From: Knoxdaviesia capensis
Lineage: Eukaryota > Ascomycota > Sordariomycetes > Microascales > Gondwanamycetaceae
Direction: 5' to 3'
Length of the DNA: 64,000 nucleotides
Assembly: GCA_001510575.1 (NCBI GenBank)
Contig: LNGK01000008.1
Span: forward strand, 4,412,981-4,476,980
In this document: positions 38,001 through 48,679 of the stretch, one piece after another
How positions within the stretch are numbered: position 1 is the first letter of the stretch
How the letters are laid out: each line of letters begins with the position of its first letter
The notes under the pieces: generated by a model
What the model was told of the DNA's origin: nothing
The model's input: the letters and a program-made list of their open reading frames with translations, nothing else
The model's database searches: none
Made by a program: the position numbers and the translations under genes

Positions 38001-39875
38001 AGCGATCTTTTTGAACCATCCGAGATTGCCCAGAACGGTATCCACGAGTATGGCCGGCTCCTACTGCAAGGCATCAAGAGTCGACCTCCCGTATCCGATA
38101 ACCTGGCTAAAGATGGAAAGCCTCATGTTCTTTTATCGCCTCCTGTCTCGGTGGTATCCAGCTCATGAAGGCACTTCAGCTAGATGTAGCAATGAATGTT
38201 GGGCCCTACACTCGTGCGGTTATATTTCCTGCTACTCCCTTCGACAGTACCTCTTTTAGGAATATAGCCCATTGGGCTGAGCTCGGGCTAAAGATGAAGA
38301 TGGAGAGATACGGTTCTTTGGGAAAAAGCTGTCTTTGAAAGCGTCATGCCACCCTGCCACGACCTGTTATTCCAGGGTTCATAAGGCGCTTTGGCACTTG
38401 ACTATGGCCTTTTCTGACTTAGAACCAGCCGTTCGTCTCCTCCTGTTACCTGAAGACCTTTCATCTGAGGCCTGCCAAATACTTACCGAGTAAAACTCAG
38501 ATAAGGGACTGTCCGAGGAATGTCCATTTAATTCATGGCCGAACCACGCAAGTTACCCACCGCCACATCACTTACTAACCAGTATCCAAATAGCATTGTT
38601 TACGCAGGAACTCTAGGCGAGTTTTAATATAATTCTTGGCCAGAAAGGGATTTCAGAGGTGACCGGACCTTGTACGTTGTTTATACTGTCTTCAAATTGA
38701 AGGCCGTGCCGTTTATACACGAATATACATTCTTACATCTAATCTTCGGACAAGCATCATTTCCGATTGATGTTATCATGCACCATTTTGGTTTATTTTA
38801 CGTTGCTGTGTTGGAAGATTCCATTGAGGGGTTATATTTCATTCTCCTGGGTTATTTCTCCAAGGGAAGCGCGCATCACATCTCAGAGCACAGTTATACA
38901 CTGCGAAGGATGGCGGACGAGCTACTGGAAGCAGGTCTGTGAGGTGAGAAAGCGGATGCATGCTCAGACACTGGACTGGTCGTACGATCTAGTGCAAAAA
39001 CTCTGGCGGTATCTGAAGCACCGCAGGTTGTGCGGTCTGAACCGAATTACGCGGCTTCGTCTGAAGGAATAGAAGCGGTACATTTTGAAACAAAAGAAAC
39101 GGAAGAATCCGAAGAGAAGGAAGCGGTGTCATTCACGACGAAAGACGACAGAGTTGAATCGAAAGAACAAGATAGGGAACGATGGTGACGGTGTCACTCA
39201 GTCAGACAAATCAAGTCAACGGAGCCCACTGCAGTGCAAGCTTGGTTCTTCAATAGCTTGGGGAGACACCCTCCATAGAATCAAAAATATAACCCTAACC
39301 CTAGTACTGAGATTATCACCAAGTTGTCTACGGAGGAACGACTAGGGCGAGCTGGCAAGCTGACGATTCATCACGTACCTGATAGGATTTTGATCCAACT
39401 CAATGGAGAGGTGCTAAAATCCTGGATATATCTTCTATGCCTTTTATTACACACCACGGCAAAAAGAACGAGCCATGGGGTTAAAAAGAGAAAAGAACCA
39501 AACTCAAACATCCTACCAGAGTGCCCACGCAGGAAACAGAAAAAGAGCCTGAGGACAAGTGAGATTATCCTTCCCATCCAACTAGAAGACAAAAGAAAGC
39601 CATGCAAACAGATGGAGAACACCAAGAAAAGAGCAAGGGTGACTGAAGGAACTAATCTAAGTTTCTTTTGGATTTTTGGATTGGGAATGCTAGCGAATAG
39701 AACTTCAACTGGCTATCGGGAACTTGGGGGGATCTGGAAGAGAGAGCCATTGCCAGCTCGAAAGCCCGATCGCAAATACCATCGTCTCCCCTAAAAAAGC
39801 CGAAGAAAATCAATTCATTGGTAGCACACATATTTTGCGTCATCAGGGTAGAGAACGGCGGGTTGAATTGGAGAT
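35016..39875. other. Gene desert of about 4.9 kb with relics
   Basis: The 5' flank of the zinc-cluster gene is followed by poly-T and poly-A tracts (36040-36115) and, from about 36.3 kb, sequence with many broken frames. Telomere-like motifs cluster at 37327-37394 and 39291-39302. A degraded hydrolase domain lies at 37776-38493. A further acidic, protein-like frame without a clear start spans about 38942-39185. No intact gene is seen. Confidence 0.55.
37776..38493 (+). pseudogene. Relic of an NLR-type N-terminal alpha/beta-hydrolase domain
   Basis: Three reading frames in succession carry pieces of one recognisable domain. Frame 1 (37776-38168) shows TQIYIPD, HGLDTKSPDIWIW, DWLSNPNILP and RTFTCDWPSDLF. 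Frame 2 (about 38129-38338) continues with FIASCLGGIQLMKAL, which holds the nucleophile-elbow serine, and then FPATPFDSTSFRNIAHWAE. Frame 3 runs on to a stop at 38493. This order matches the serine-hydrolase (DUF676-like) domain that precedes NACHT or NB-ARC modules in many fungal NLR proteins. A T-run length change at about 38132 explains the first break. I find no NACHT or repeat domain downstream, so the gene is truncated as well as frameshifted. Confidence 0.75.
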
Positions 39876-41358
39876 TTAGGACACAAGGCCCTTCTTGGTC
39901 TATGTAGATTAATGGGAAAAAAGGTTAGAACGATTGGGAATGAAGAAGATATCGGAGATGAAGAGGATGCTGACATACCAGGTACTCCGACAGAAGCTTA
40001 GTGAGGGAATCGGGCATGGTGTACAGATCAATCGAAAACTCGCCAGCTAAGATATGACATATGATGTTAGCACTTGTATATTTCAGGAGACAAGGAGGTG
40101 AACCAGAGGCCCTCCAGGGGCAAAAAAGAAGAAAAGAAAACACCTACCATCAATATCACTCTTGATATAGGTGTCACTAGACTTATTATCGTGAATCATC
40201 TGGATAACCTTCAGAAGGTCATCTTCATCAAGCTTCTCCAGGGCATCGGCGATTTTCTCGTAGTCAAACTTGTGAGCCATGGATTTCTTGCTGGTACCGG
40301 CCTTCTTGCGAGGACGCGCCTCATCGTCGTTGGGGAGCGGGCCCAGCTCCCGGAGCTTCTCCTGCAGCACCTGCGACGGGTTCTTGAAGGTGACGGTGTT
40401 GTCAACGGCCCACTGCGACTGGTTGAAGTTCAGATCGTGGCTGAAGGAGAGCTTGGTCTTCTCCGTGTAATAGCAATCGATGCCGAGTTCGAACTCACCC
40501 CAGCCCTCATTCCGGCAGGCATAGGGAGGCTTGGTGAAAGCTACAGACACGGGACTGAGTAAGTACATAGACTAATCACAGAGACAGAGAGCTTGAGGTG
40601 AACTGACTTTGAGTCGGCTGAGCAAAGGAGGGGTGGAGGTTGTAGACAACCTTGTTGAAACAGTCGGCAGGCCGCTCATTGCCGGATTCGTCGACCATGT
40701 ACAACTTGATCGTCCACTCTCTCATGGGGAAGTTCTCCATGGGCGACTCCTTGTCGCTATAATATAAGAAGACACAACATAGCACAGATTAGTGAGGAGA
40801 TTAGAGCATTGGGGTTAGAGAGGATGCAGATTTCACTTACATGACATGCTGCTCAGTAACGAGCCGCACCGTACGCTGGACAGAATTATCTTCATTAAAA
40901 AGGATTCTTGAAATTCGGCTGCCATCCCGACTGCGAGTGGCATATCCTCCGACATGATGTTGGCCCAGGTTGAGGTTCTCAGAAGGAGGTTCTGAAACAA
41001 CGACCGGATTCTGAGGAGAACAACGGGTAATTATGGTCGGTTTCTCAGAAGATGGATGGAGAATGATTCGAGGGACGCGAGGTTCCGGATTAACAGGGTT
41101 GGGGGTGAATGGAATACTCTCCGAAGAGGGGCTGCCACTAGGCAAGTCAGGACCAATCTTCTTGACGACTTTGTGGTTGGAATCATGGGTGTCACCATGG
41201 TTGGAGACGCAGTCAACATGGGCATCAGAGCCTTTGGAGTCTGCAGGAGTGACACATTTGGCTTGAGGTTCCTTATCCTTAGTGGAGTCCGTGGCGGGGT
41301 CGGGGGGGAGGAGGGGAGGGGAGAGGTTTCCCAACCGACGACTGCGTCGAACAGGCAT
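39876..41358 (-). CDS. taf14: Taf14/Anc1-type YEATS + ET domain protein, five exons
   Basis: Exons 40841..41358, 40608..40756, 40148..40540, 39979..40046 and 39876..39899 all have GT..AG borders and keep frame, giving 383 aa. Residues about 184-260 form a YEATS domain (MREWTIKLYMVDE, VVYNLHPSF, GWGEFELGI, HDLNFN), an acyl-lysine reader of histone H3. The C-terminus carries the ET-like domain (EDDLLKVIQMIHDNK, GEFSIDLYTMPDSLTKLL). HDLNF and the ET tail fit Taf14, shared by TFIID, TFIIF, INO80 and SWI/SNF, rather than Yaf9. RTVRLVTEQHV just before exon 2 is the usual start region of mould Taf14, but here it follows about 160 extra residues that are Pro/Ser-rich and lack internal Met. That extension is unusual. 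The last exon encodes only seven residues before the stop. Confidence 0.88.
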
Positions 41359-44300
41359 GGTGGGCAAGTGATGGTGAAGTTTGCTAAAAACCAAGGAGGA
41401 AGAAGAAGAAAGGGAAGAAAGCAGAAAGAAAAGGAGCAGAAACAGAAGAGAAAATAAAGGCACCGAGGATAATAGTAGAGGGGACAGAGAGAACATGAGA
41501 TACCAACTTAGAGAAGAAAATGTATTATGAAAATACACCGTAGTAGCATGTATACATGCTACACACACCTCAAGGTTGAATGGATAACCTGAAGAGAGCA
41601 TCTCAATCAAACGAAATAGACCAGACGTGACTTCACTAGATCTGGAAAATCGTGGTCGTGATGAAATCATCATGCTTAAGAAGCCGGGACGATGAAGTTG
41701 GAGGGGGAGGGATATGAAAGCATAGCAAAGGTGCTTATATAACTTGAGAGACTGATATCATTCCCCAGGTACTAAGAAGAATAAGATGGAGGTATATACG
41801 AAGCCGCTAGATGCAGAGTATATGAAGTATTATAATCATGACTTGAAGTCATTTATATCAGAGAGGACAGGGAGCCACTATGAAATGAACAACTCTGATT
41901 GAACCAAGCATAACCGGAAGAGGACCATCAGAGGAGTACTGCTCCTACTATTGATGGACCATCTAGAGGTGATATAGAGAAACAAGAGGGAAGGAAGAAC
42001 ATGAGGTACAATAAGATATATCACTATGAAATGTAAAAAGAAGAACATATCTCTTACCTCAACTAACATCTTATATAAAAGATTTGGAGTTTGGAGTGAA
42101 GCTGGCAATTGAATGCAGCTACCGAGATGATAGTGGCAATGGTTAGCTAACACTGGCACTGAAGATGCGAGTAAGTCAAAACGGAAGGAGGAGGGATTGA
42201 TCTATGAAGCTCAAGTTAGAAATTGACATGCTCTAGTATTAATGGTGGGAGTGGTAGTGAGAGTGGTAGTGGTGGTGGTGGTGAGTAAAGAACTGGTGAT
42301 GATCAGAGTGACCTGGAGCGACAGGTGTTGAGGCAAGATGAAAAAACCCCAGGGCTGGCTGATGAGATGATTGCACGAACACTTTTTTCGGGCTGAAAAA
42401 AAAAAGTGGCTAGGAATTGAACGGGACCCAAACGAAAGACACGAATTGGGACGAGGGAACTCGATCTGCGAGATGCACGGAGCGAAAAGATGGTCCTACC
42501 AGAGTGAGTGGTCACAGGGCGAGCCACGGTGAACAGCAGAAGGCGGTGACAGGCCGAGGTGAGGTAAGATGCTCCGGGGCGGAAGCCGAAAGACAAGCGA
42601 GAACGGGTCGTTTGACGAGGTCCTCGCAGTATCAAATAGCTGCGGTGGATACACAGAGCCGGGGAGACAGCCGGGAGGTCCAGCTTCGGAGAGGGCTTAC
42701 AAAATATGGTGGTTGCTTTTCCAAGAGCAGAGAAGATTGGCTGTTCAAAAAAGAAAAAAGAAAATAAGAAGAAGAATGTGAAATAATGGTTGATTTACGG
42801 TATGAAAAGAAATAAAATCAAGATCGATAGGTATATGATAACAAAAAGAAAGAAAAAAGCAAGTATATAGAAAGATATAGATAAATTAGAAGAAGGCTAG
42901 GAAGGTGGTAGGATAGGAAATAGAAAAAAAGGTCCTATGATGTAGCGGAAAGACTTCTCGATGATGTGGAGAAAAAGAGGTTGTAGGAAATAAGGAAGGG
43001 GGGATGGAAAAAGAAACAATGATACAGGATGGGAAAGGGTTTGTTGACTTGAGATTCTGGTCGAAAGAGAAGTAAAAAAGGTGAGAGAAAAAAAAAGGGA
43101 GAAGAAGCAGCAAAAAATTATTACGTGACACAAAAAGAAAGAAAAAAAAAACACATAGCAGACATAAGAGGAGAGAGAGAAGAAAGAGGGAGCCTGGCCG
43201 GGCCACAGTTTTCTATAGAGAGCCTCCTCACCGCTAGGAGGAATTCGTTCTGAGGGCATACAAACAACGAGGTTCTACATAAAATGATCTGATCAATGAC
43301 ACTAATACCGACAATCTGGCAGAATAACACACACTTAATAAAAAAAAAAGAAATTAACTAGCGATTCCAGAACGGTGACTTATCCTCATAATCGATGGAA
43401 TTTGTTCCGAGATTCGATTTTGCCTGACTGTCGCTTTTTCTTTGCTTGCTCACAAAAAGTTCACTGTACTATGCGTAAATTACCCGAAGATACACACGCC
43501 TAGGTACACACGCCTGTGCAGCTGCGCGAAAAGGAACCTGCCTTCCTTCACGCGTACGTGCTGTCTTTCCAGCTGACATAAACCGCCGTTCGCTAGGAAT
43601 ATTTGCTCTGCCTTAATCAGTGTTCGAACATTTTCTTTTCTCTTCTCTCAATAGATTTATCAATTGGAGGCACAAAATTATCGTTATTTACTATTCGCGG
43701 ATATCTGGAAGTGTTCCTGCTCTTGAGCTTGCTTTGATTGTTGCTCTGCCAATATCACGTGAATTTTCACGTCAATAATTCGATACCATCCATCGTAGAG
43801 AACTTAACGGCCCTCCAGGACTATTGACGTAGACATAGTGAGAGGACGACTGAGATTTGTTAGAAAAATTAAATAAAAAAAAACGACAGAGACATCCAGA
43901 GTGTGAGAAACAATAATAATTTTTTCTATTCATTTGAGGAAAAAAGAGAAACAAGACTAATGACAGCGACAAGATCTGCCTTGTCGATTCCTTCCAAGAC
44001 CCGCTCTCGCTCTCTCCCAACCATAGATCCAAACAAGACAAAACAGCAGAAAACGGCCACCGGGGGATGGGGTTAGGTATTGTATAGTGTGAAGGGAGTG
44101 TATTGGAGGCAACATGGAGGAGAGCCATACAATACAAAAGAAAAAACAAGAGCTCAGGGGTACTATATGTGATGGAATATTGGGGAATGAATGTATTGTA
44201 TTGGGCGAGACTATTTTCATATCTAATCTGTCCAGGTAGTGCTGAAGGCTGTGAAATGGAGGGGACGTAAAGGGGACGCAAAAAAAGGGGCGAGGACTGT

Positions 44301-44521
44301 GGATATAGTGTGGTGAAGATGATGTGGAATGGATATGGAGGGGATAGAGGGGGAATGGGACTGGAGCTAGGAGAGAGTGACACCCATGATGGAAATACAG
44401 AGGTGATCAGGTCTCATCTGTCTTGAGGTGCTTTCCACTGTCGTGCAGGGTGGGTGGCGTCCATCTCGGTATTGAAATCTTCTTCTTGCGAGGGATTTTG
44501 TTTCACAAGTGCTCGAATTCT
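41359..44521. other. AT-rich interval of about 3.2 kb
   Basis: A/T-rich DNA with purine-biased tracts (41400-41460, 42725-43150), a (GGTAGT)-like repeat near 42245-42285, and no protein-like frame. It lies upstream of taf14 and downstream of the RanBP1 gene. Nothing else is recognisable. Confidence 0.5.
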
Positions 44522-45906
44522 CTACTTGAAGAGAGCCTCGTTGTCATCCTGAGCCTTGATGAAAGCATCCTTGAACAGGTTTGCGTCTGTGAAGATGGAA
44601 ATGTCAGAAGTTGCGTTTCAAGTTTCACATTTTCATGTCCATTGGAAAACCACTTACTGTCAGAGTTGGCAAAGCGGATGGCGAGAGTCAGACTCTCAGG
44701 CTCACCCTCGCTGACGTCGGCGGCAACGTTCCACACCCAACTCCGATCGGAGCCAACGTTGGGAGAGAGCTTCATCTGGGGGACGACTGGAGAGAGGACA
44801 CACAGATATGATTAGTACAGATAAACAAACATACTGGCCCAGCCACTTAAAGGTGGACCAAGGGGGGATTACTTACCGTAGTGGTTGGCGCAGACCTTGA
44901 AGGTCTTGTCGCGACGCATCACAAGGCGGACCTTCCCGGTCTCCTTGTGCTTCAACAGACGGACATCGCCCGTGCCACGCTCCTTCCACTCCGCCGACTC
45001 CTTGACAAAGCGGAACAGCTTCGCCCGCATCTTGAACATCTGCTCCTCGGCCTCCTCGTTGGTGACAGTCTCGACCTTCTCGGTCAGCTTGATGACGGGG
45101 TCGAAGTGGACATCCTCGGATTCGGGGGCCTCATCCTATGAAGTCAAACAAAAAACGAAGGGGTGGGGTTAGCTTCATGCTCGTACGCTGTGTATCATCC
45201 GTATCATCCACATCCAGGCATGTCGATGGCTATGATCCCGTGAATCAATTGCGCAAGCAGTTTTGGTCTCGATAGGCCTCTCATCCACTGCGAGAGAAAC
45301 ATCGCTCGCTCCAACGCACCTCGTCGTTCTTCTTCTCGGCAGCAGCCTCAGCAGCAGCCTCGCGCTGGGCCTTGTTGCTTCCCGAGTTGTCGCCGCGGTC
45401 CTCATCGTCCTTCTTTTCCTTCTTGGCACCGCCTCCGAACATCGAAAACACGGCGGACGTCGTCACGGGAGCCGTAGTCTCAGTGGCGGGAGCAGCCGTC
45501 TCGGTCGTGGCGGCGGTGGTGGTAGTCTCGGGGGTAGCCTAAACATCGTTGAAAAATATTATCACGGGTTAGCTCTTGTCGACTTCAGTGGAACGAGGGA
45601 ATGGGGCCATTCCAGTGCCGGGAGTGGCCAGACCCCTACTCCAGAATTGTGAAATGAAGGGATCTCTAGAAAGAACTGATGTCCTCAGAGTGCTTCTTCA
45701 ATCTCTCTTCCATCATTGAAAGGAATTTGGCGATGCACAGCTATGTGATGTGCAAACGGGATGGGACCCCACTCTTCAGGAACCCCGCGATGCAAGACTC
45801 AGACAGGCAACAGGAAGCATTCAAAACTCATGCGTGAAAACAGATCACCACATACCTCAGCGGGCACCTTATCCTCAACCTTCGGGTCGGTCTCAGTGGT
45901 AGACAT
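44522..45906 (-). CDS. yrb1: Ran-binding protein 1 (RanBP1/Yrb1), five exons
   Basis: Exons 45856..45906, 45320..45538, 44877..45135, 44658..44786 and 44522..44586 join in frame to 240 aa, the normal size. The protein binds Ran-GTP through a RanBD1 domain (about residues 100-235) and helps RanGAP release transport receptors in the cytosol. Visible marks are DVHFDPVIKL, KMRAKLFRFV, WKERGTGDVRLLKHKETGKVRLVMRRDKT split across the conserved core, SWVWNVAADVSEGE and FANSDNANLFKDAF. The N-terminal 90 residues are Thr/Ala/Glu-rich with a short FSMFGGG segment. Introns are 317, 184, 90 and 71 bases; the first, after only 17 codons, is long for this genome. Confidence 0.95.
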
Positions 45907-47044
45907 TTTAGCGGTATTCAAGGAAAGAGTAGAGATATTTTTCGTGGTTGAAGTTGTGAAAGGCAGATGAAAGGGGAAGAAGATAGAAAAAGAAGACAGA
46001 ATAAGAATTTCAATATCAGGGGAAGTAAAAAAAAAAAAAAAAAACCAAGCACAAGAGGGTGTGCACGGCTATACTGCGGGGTAACAACAAGAGGCAAAAC
46101 AAAACAGTCCAGCTTATAACTTATAAGGCAGTAATGATGTGTTAGTATGTTTTCTAGGTTAAGAAAGTAAGGCCTAGAGCCGGCCCTAAAGCATATATTA
46201 CGGCAGGATATAGGGGTAGCTTCAGGTTATTTATTGAAAATTAGGCCTGAGCTATCACTATAAGTTACTCAATGAGGAGATCTATATATCATTGGCCACC
46301 TGGTTAAGGCAGAGCTTTACAGCATCTTATATGGCTGCCTCAAATGTTGGCTTGATGGATAGAGAAGTCATAATAATAGTCTTTTTATGAGTTAGAACAT
46401 GTTAGAGGCTTGAAAGTATGATAAGCAGATCACATAGAACACAAGATATGATGTTTAGGAACTAAAATAATGAGATTTTCTTGTATTTTTGAGTGGTATC
46501 GTATCTACAACAATACTTGATAAACATCAAAGTTCTGAGCAAACTCCATATCCTCAATCCATGAACCCAAATCCAGTGGAGCAAAACCTAACCTGTCTGT
46601 CCCAGAATGTATTCCCATGAGGTGGCAGGCTGTAAAAGCGAAAACGACCAGAAAAACTCCCAAACACCGTATACCCAGCTGCCGATTCTTCCCAAGTGAA
46701 AACCATATGGAAACCGGAGTCCAGAGTTCACAGTTGAGAAAGAGAGAATTCTAAAGCACGAGAGTAGAAGAAAGCTAAACAGTGGGATTGAAGGAAACCA
46801 GCAGCAAAATCAAAAAGCAAGAGAGATAAGAGCCTTCCCCGGTGGAACGAAATCTGTCAGTGCCAAACCAGTAGACCTAATAACATAGCAAAAGAAACGG
46901 AGATGGAAAAGAAGAAAAGGAGAAAAAAAAAGGACAGAAGAGAAGATGTGGAAGAAAAGGAAGAAAAGGACCCTAAAGAAAGAGCTTTTCATAGAGTACA
47001 TGAGAGAGACCTGCCCCAAAGAGAAGACGCAACCGACAAAAAGT
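45907..47044. other. AT-rich intergenic interval
   Basis: Promoter side of the RanBP1 gene, with a poly-A run at 46027-46044. The segment 46100-46560 is notably AT-rich with scattered GGCCTGAG/TAGGCCT-like islands and no frame; it could be a decayed mobile element, but I see no terminal repeats. Purine-rich DNA follows up to the next gene's 3' end. Confidence 0.5.
46027..46044. repeat. Poly-A tract
   Basis: Eighteen consecutive A residues about 120 bases upstream of the RanBP1 start codon (minus strand poly-T), a plausible nucleosome-excluding promoter element. Confidence 0.8.
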
Positions 47045-48679
47045 CTATCCAGCCTTCACACCCCGGGCCTTCTTGTCACCTCGGAACTTCGCCATGGTGT
47101 CAATCTTCTCCTTCATGTAACTGACAGCACGCTTCTGGTACAGCTCGTACTCCGCGGACTTGCCCTGGACTCGAAGCCAGAAAAGCTTAGCCTTGATCTG
47201 GTTCTTCACAATACCAACAGCAACCCGGTCGGTCACTTTTTGCAGCTGCGCCTCCCACTCTTCTTTAGACTCCTCGGCCGCAACCACAGCCTTGTCAAAA
47301 CCCTCTCTGTAGCCAGAGAACGAGTCCCAGAAGGCGCTAGACACCTCTTCAAACTCCTTGGCTGCCTTCTCAAGCACCTGGGAAACGACTTGAAGCGCAG
47401 GTGGCAGCACGGGGGGGTCGGTTTGACGAGCTTGGTAGATGAACTTTGTAGAGGTCTGGTAGCTGACAATAGTGGTGGTGGTGACAGCCGGGACAACCGG
47501 CTGGGCCGTGGCAATGGCTGGCTGGGCGGCCAGGCGTTTGGTAAGACCGACGAAGTGCGTAGTGGCAACCAAGCAGAAAATAATGGGAAGAATGCCCAAA
47601 AGAAAAGGGACAGTGGCTTTGAGCAGGCGGCGGCTGAGCATTGGTGGCGGGCCATCGAGCTTAGCTCTCATCTGCTTGGCCTTGAACGCCTTGAACTTCT
47701 TATCCTGAAATCTGTGTCCCTTCTGCTTGATCTCTTTGGCTCGAGCCGTCTTGTCTGGCACTGGCACTGCAGAAGCAGGATATTTCCCGGTCAGCATCGT
47801 GAGGGGATAAGTCATGATTGAATCGAGTACTGTGGTAAACAGACTTTTCGGCTCAAGCACCTGGGTATCAGCCGGGGTGCCGACAGAGGGAGTAGACAAC
47901 GCTGTCTCGGTGTAGTGGAGAACGGAGTGAGGGGAATCGAAAAGGGGGAGGACGCTCTGCTTCGGGGTAGCGTCAACTTCGTCGGCACCGTTCGCATCGA
48001 GGATCTTGTCGTCAATATCGGACTCGGAATCAGACTCGACGTCGGGTTCGGCGCTCGATGTCGAGAAAGCTCGCTGGCGGCGGATGGTGCCGTTGGAGGT
48101 GGAAGTCAAGGTTCGGCGGGAGTCGCGGAGAGGAGCTCGGCTTCGCGTCATAGCAAGAAGGCTATGAGCGGAGGTTGATTCTGCAGCATTATCAACGGAG
48201 AGGGTGCCATAGGGAGTGGCGATAGTACCAGCAGCAGTGGAGGCGTTGCCGGAGTCGGCAACTGAAACTGACGAGTTGATGCGTGAAATGTCACGAGACA
48301 TGTCACCACGAAGATCGACCACTACCTGAGACTCAGAATCGACATCGTTCTCATCATCTTGGTCGTCGTATTCATCGTTATGGTCAGTTCCAGCCAGGCT
48401 GGTCACGTCATCCCGTGGCTGATAGTCGGTGGAACAAACGGATGGGGTGAAGGGGGCAAAGCCGTCCTGGCTCTCGGTGTCGGTAGAGTTGATGAGCTCA
48501 TAGGTCGACTCGCCTAGAGTGGAATCTTCGACGGAATCCGAAGCCATGATGTCGGGATGACTCGACGAGATCCAACGGGCGAGTTGGCGGTTGCCTTGCG
48601 GACGAGGGAAGCGGAGGCAAGGAACTCCTCCGGAATCGCCAGAAAGTGGAGATGGAGAGTCTGATGGATGAGGATCCAT
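47045..48679 (-). CDS. Conserved fungal single-pass membrane protein
   Basis: Intronless frame, 544 aa from the ATG at 48679 (10 residues more if the ATG at 48709 is used). The first 300 residues are acidic and Ser/Thr/Asp-rich (DEYDDQDDENDVDSES, DVESDSESDIDD), so probably disordered. A basic segment (KIKQKGHRF-like, KKFKAFKAKQMR) precedes one transmembrane helix at about 357-382 (VPFLLGILPIIFCLVA). The C-terminal 160 residues form amphipathic helices rich in Lys and Glu (EKAAKEFEEVSSAFWDSFSG, WEAQLQKVTDRVAVG) with a Lys/Arg-rich end. There is no signal peptide, so it is likely a nuclear-envelope, ER or outer mitochondrial membrane protein. I do not recognise the family and assign no function. 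Confidence 0.75.
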   Translation of the reverse strand: MDPHPSDSPSPLSGDSGGVPCLRFPRPQGNRQLARWISSSHPDIMASDSVEDSTLGESTYELINSTDTESQDGFAPFTPSVCSTDYQPRDDVTSLAGTDHNDEYDDQDDENDVDSESQVVVDLRGDMSRDISRINSSVSVADSGNASTAAGTIATPYGTLSVDNAAESTSAHSLLAMTRSRAPLRDSRRTLTSTSNGTIRRQRAFSTSSAEPDVESDSESDIDDKILDANGADEVDATPKQSVLPLFDSPHSVLHYTETALSTPSVGTPADTQVLEPKSLFTTVLDSIMTYPLTMLTGKYPASAVPVPDKTARAKEIKQKGHRFQDKKFKAFKAKQMRAKLDGPPPMLSRRLLKATVPFLLGILPIIFCLVATTHFVGLTKRLAAQPAIATAQPVVPAVTTTTIVSYQTSTKFIYQARQTDPPVLPPALQVVSQVLEKAAKEFEEVSSAFWDSFSGYREGFDKAVVAAEESKEEWEAQLQKVTDRVAVGIVKNQIKAKLFWLRVQGKSAEYELYQKRAVSYMKEKIDTMAKFRGDKKARGVKAG

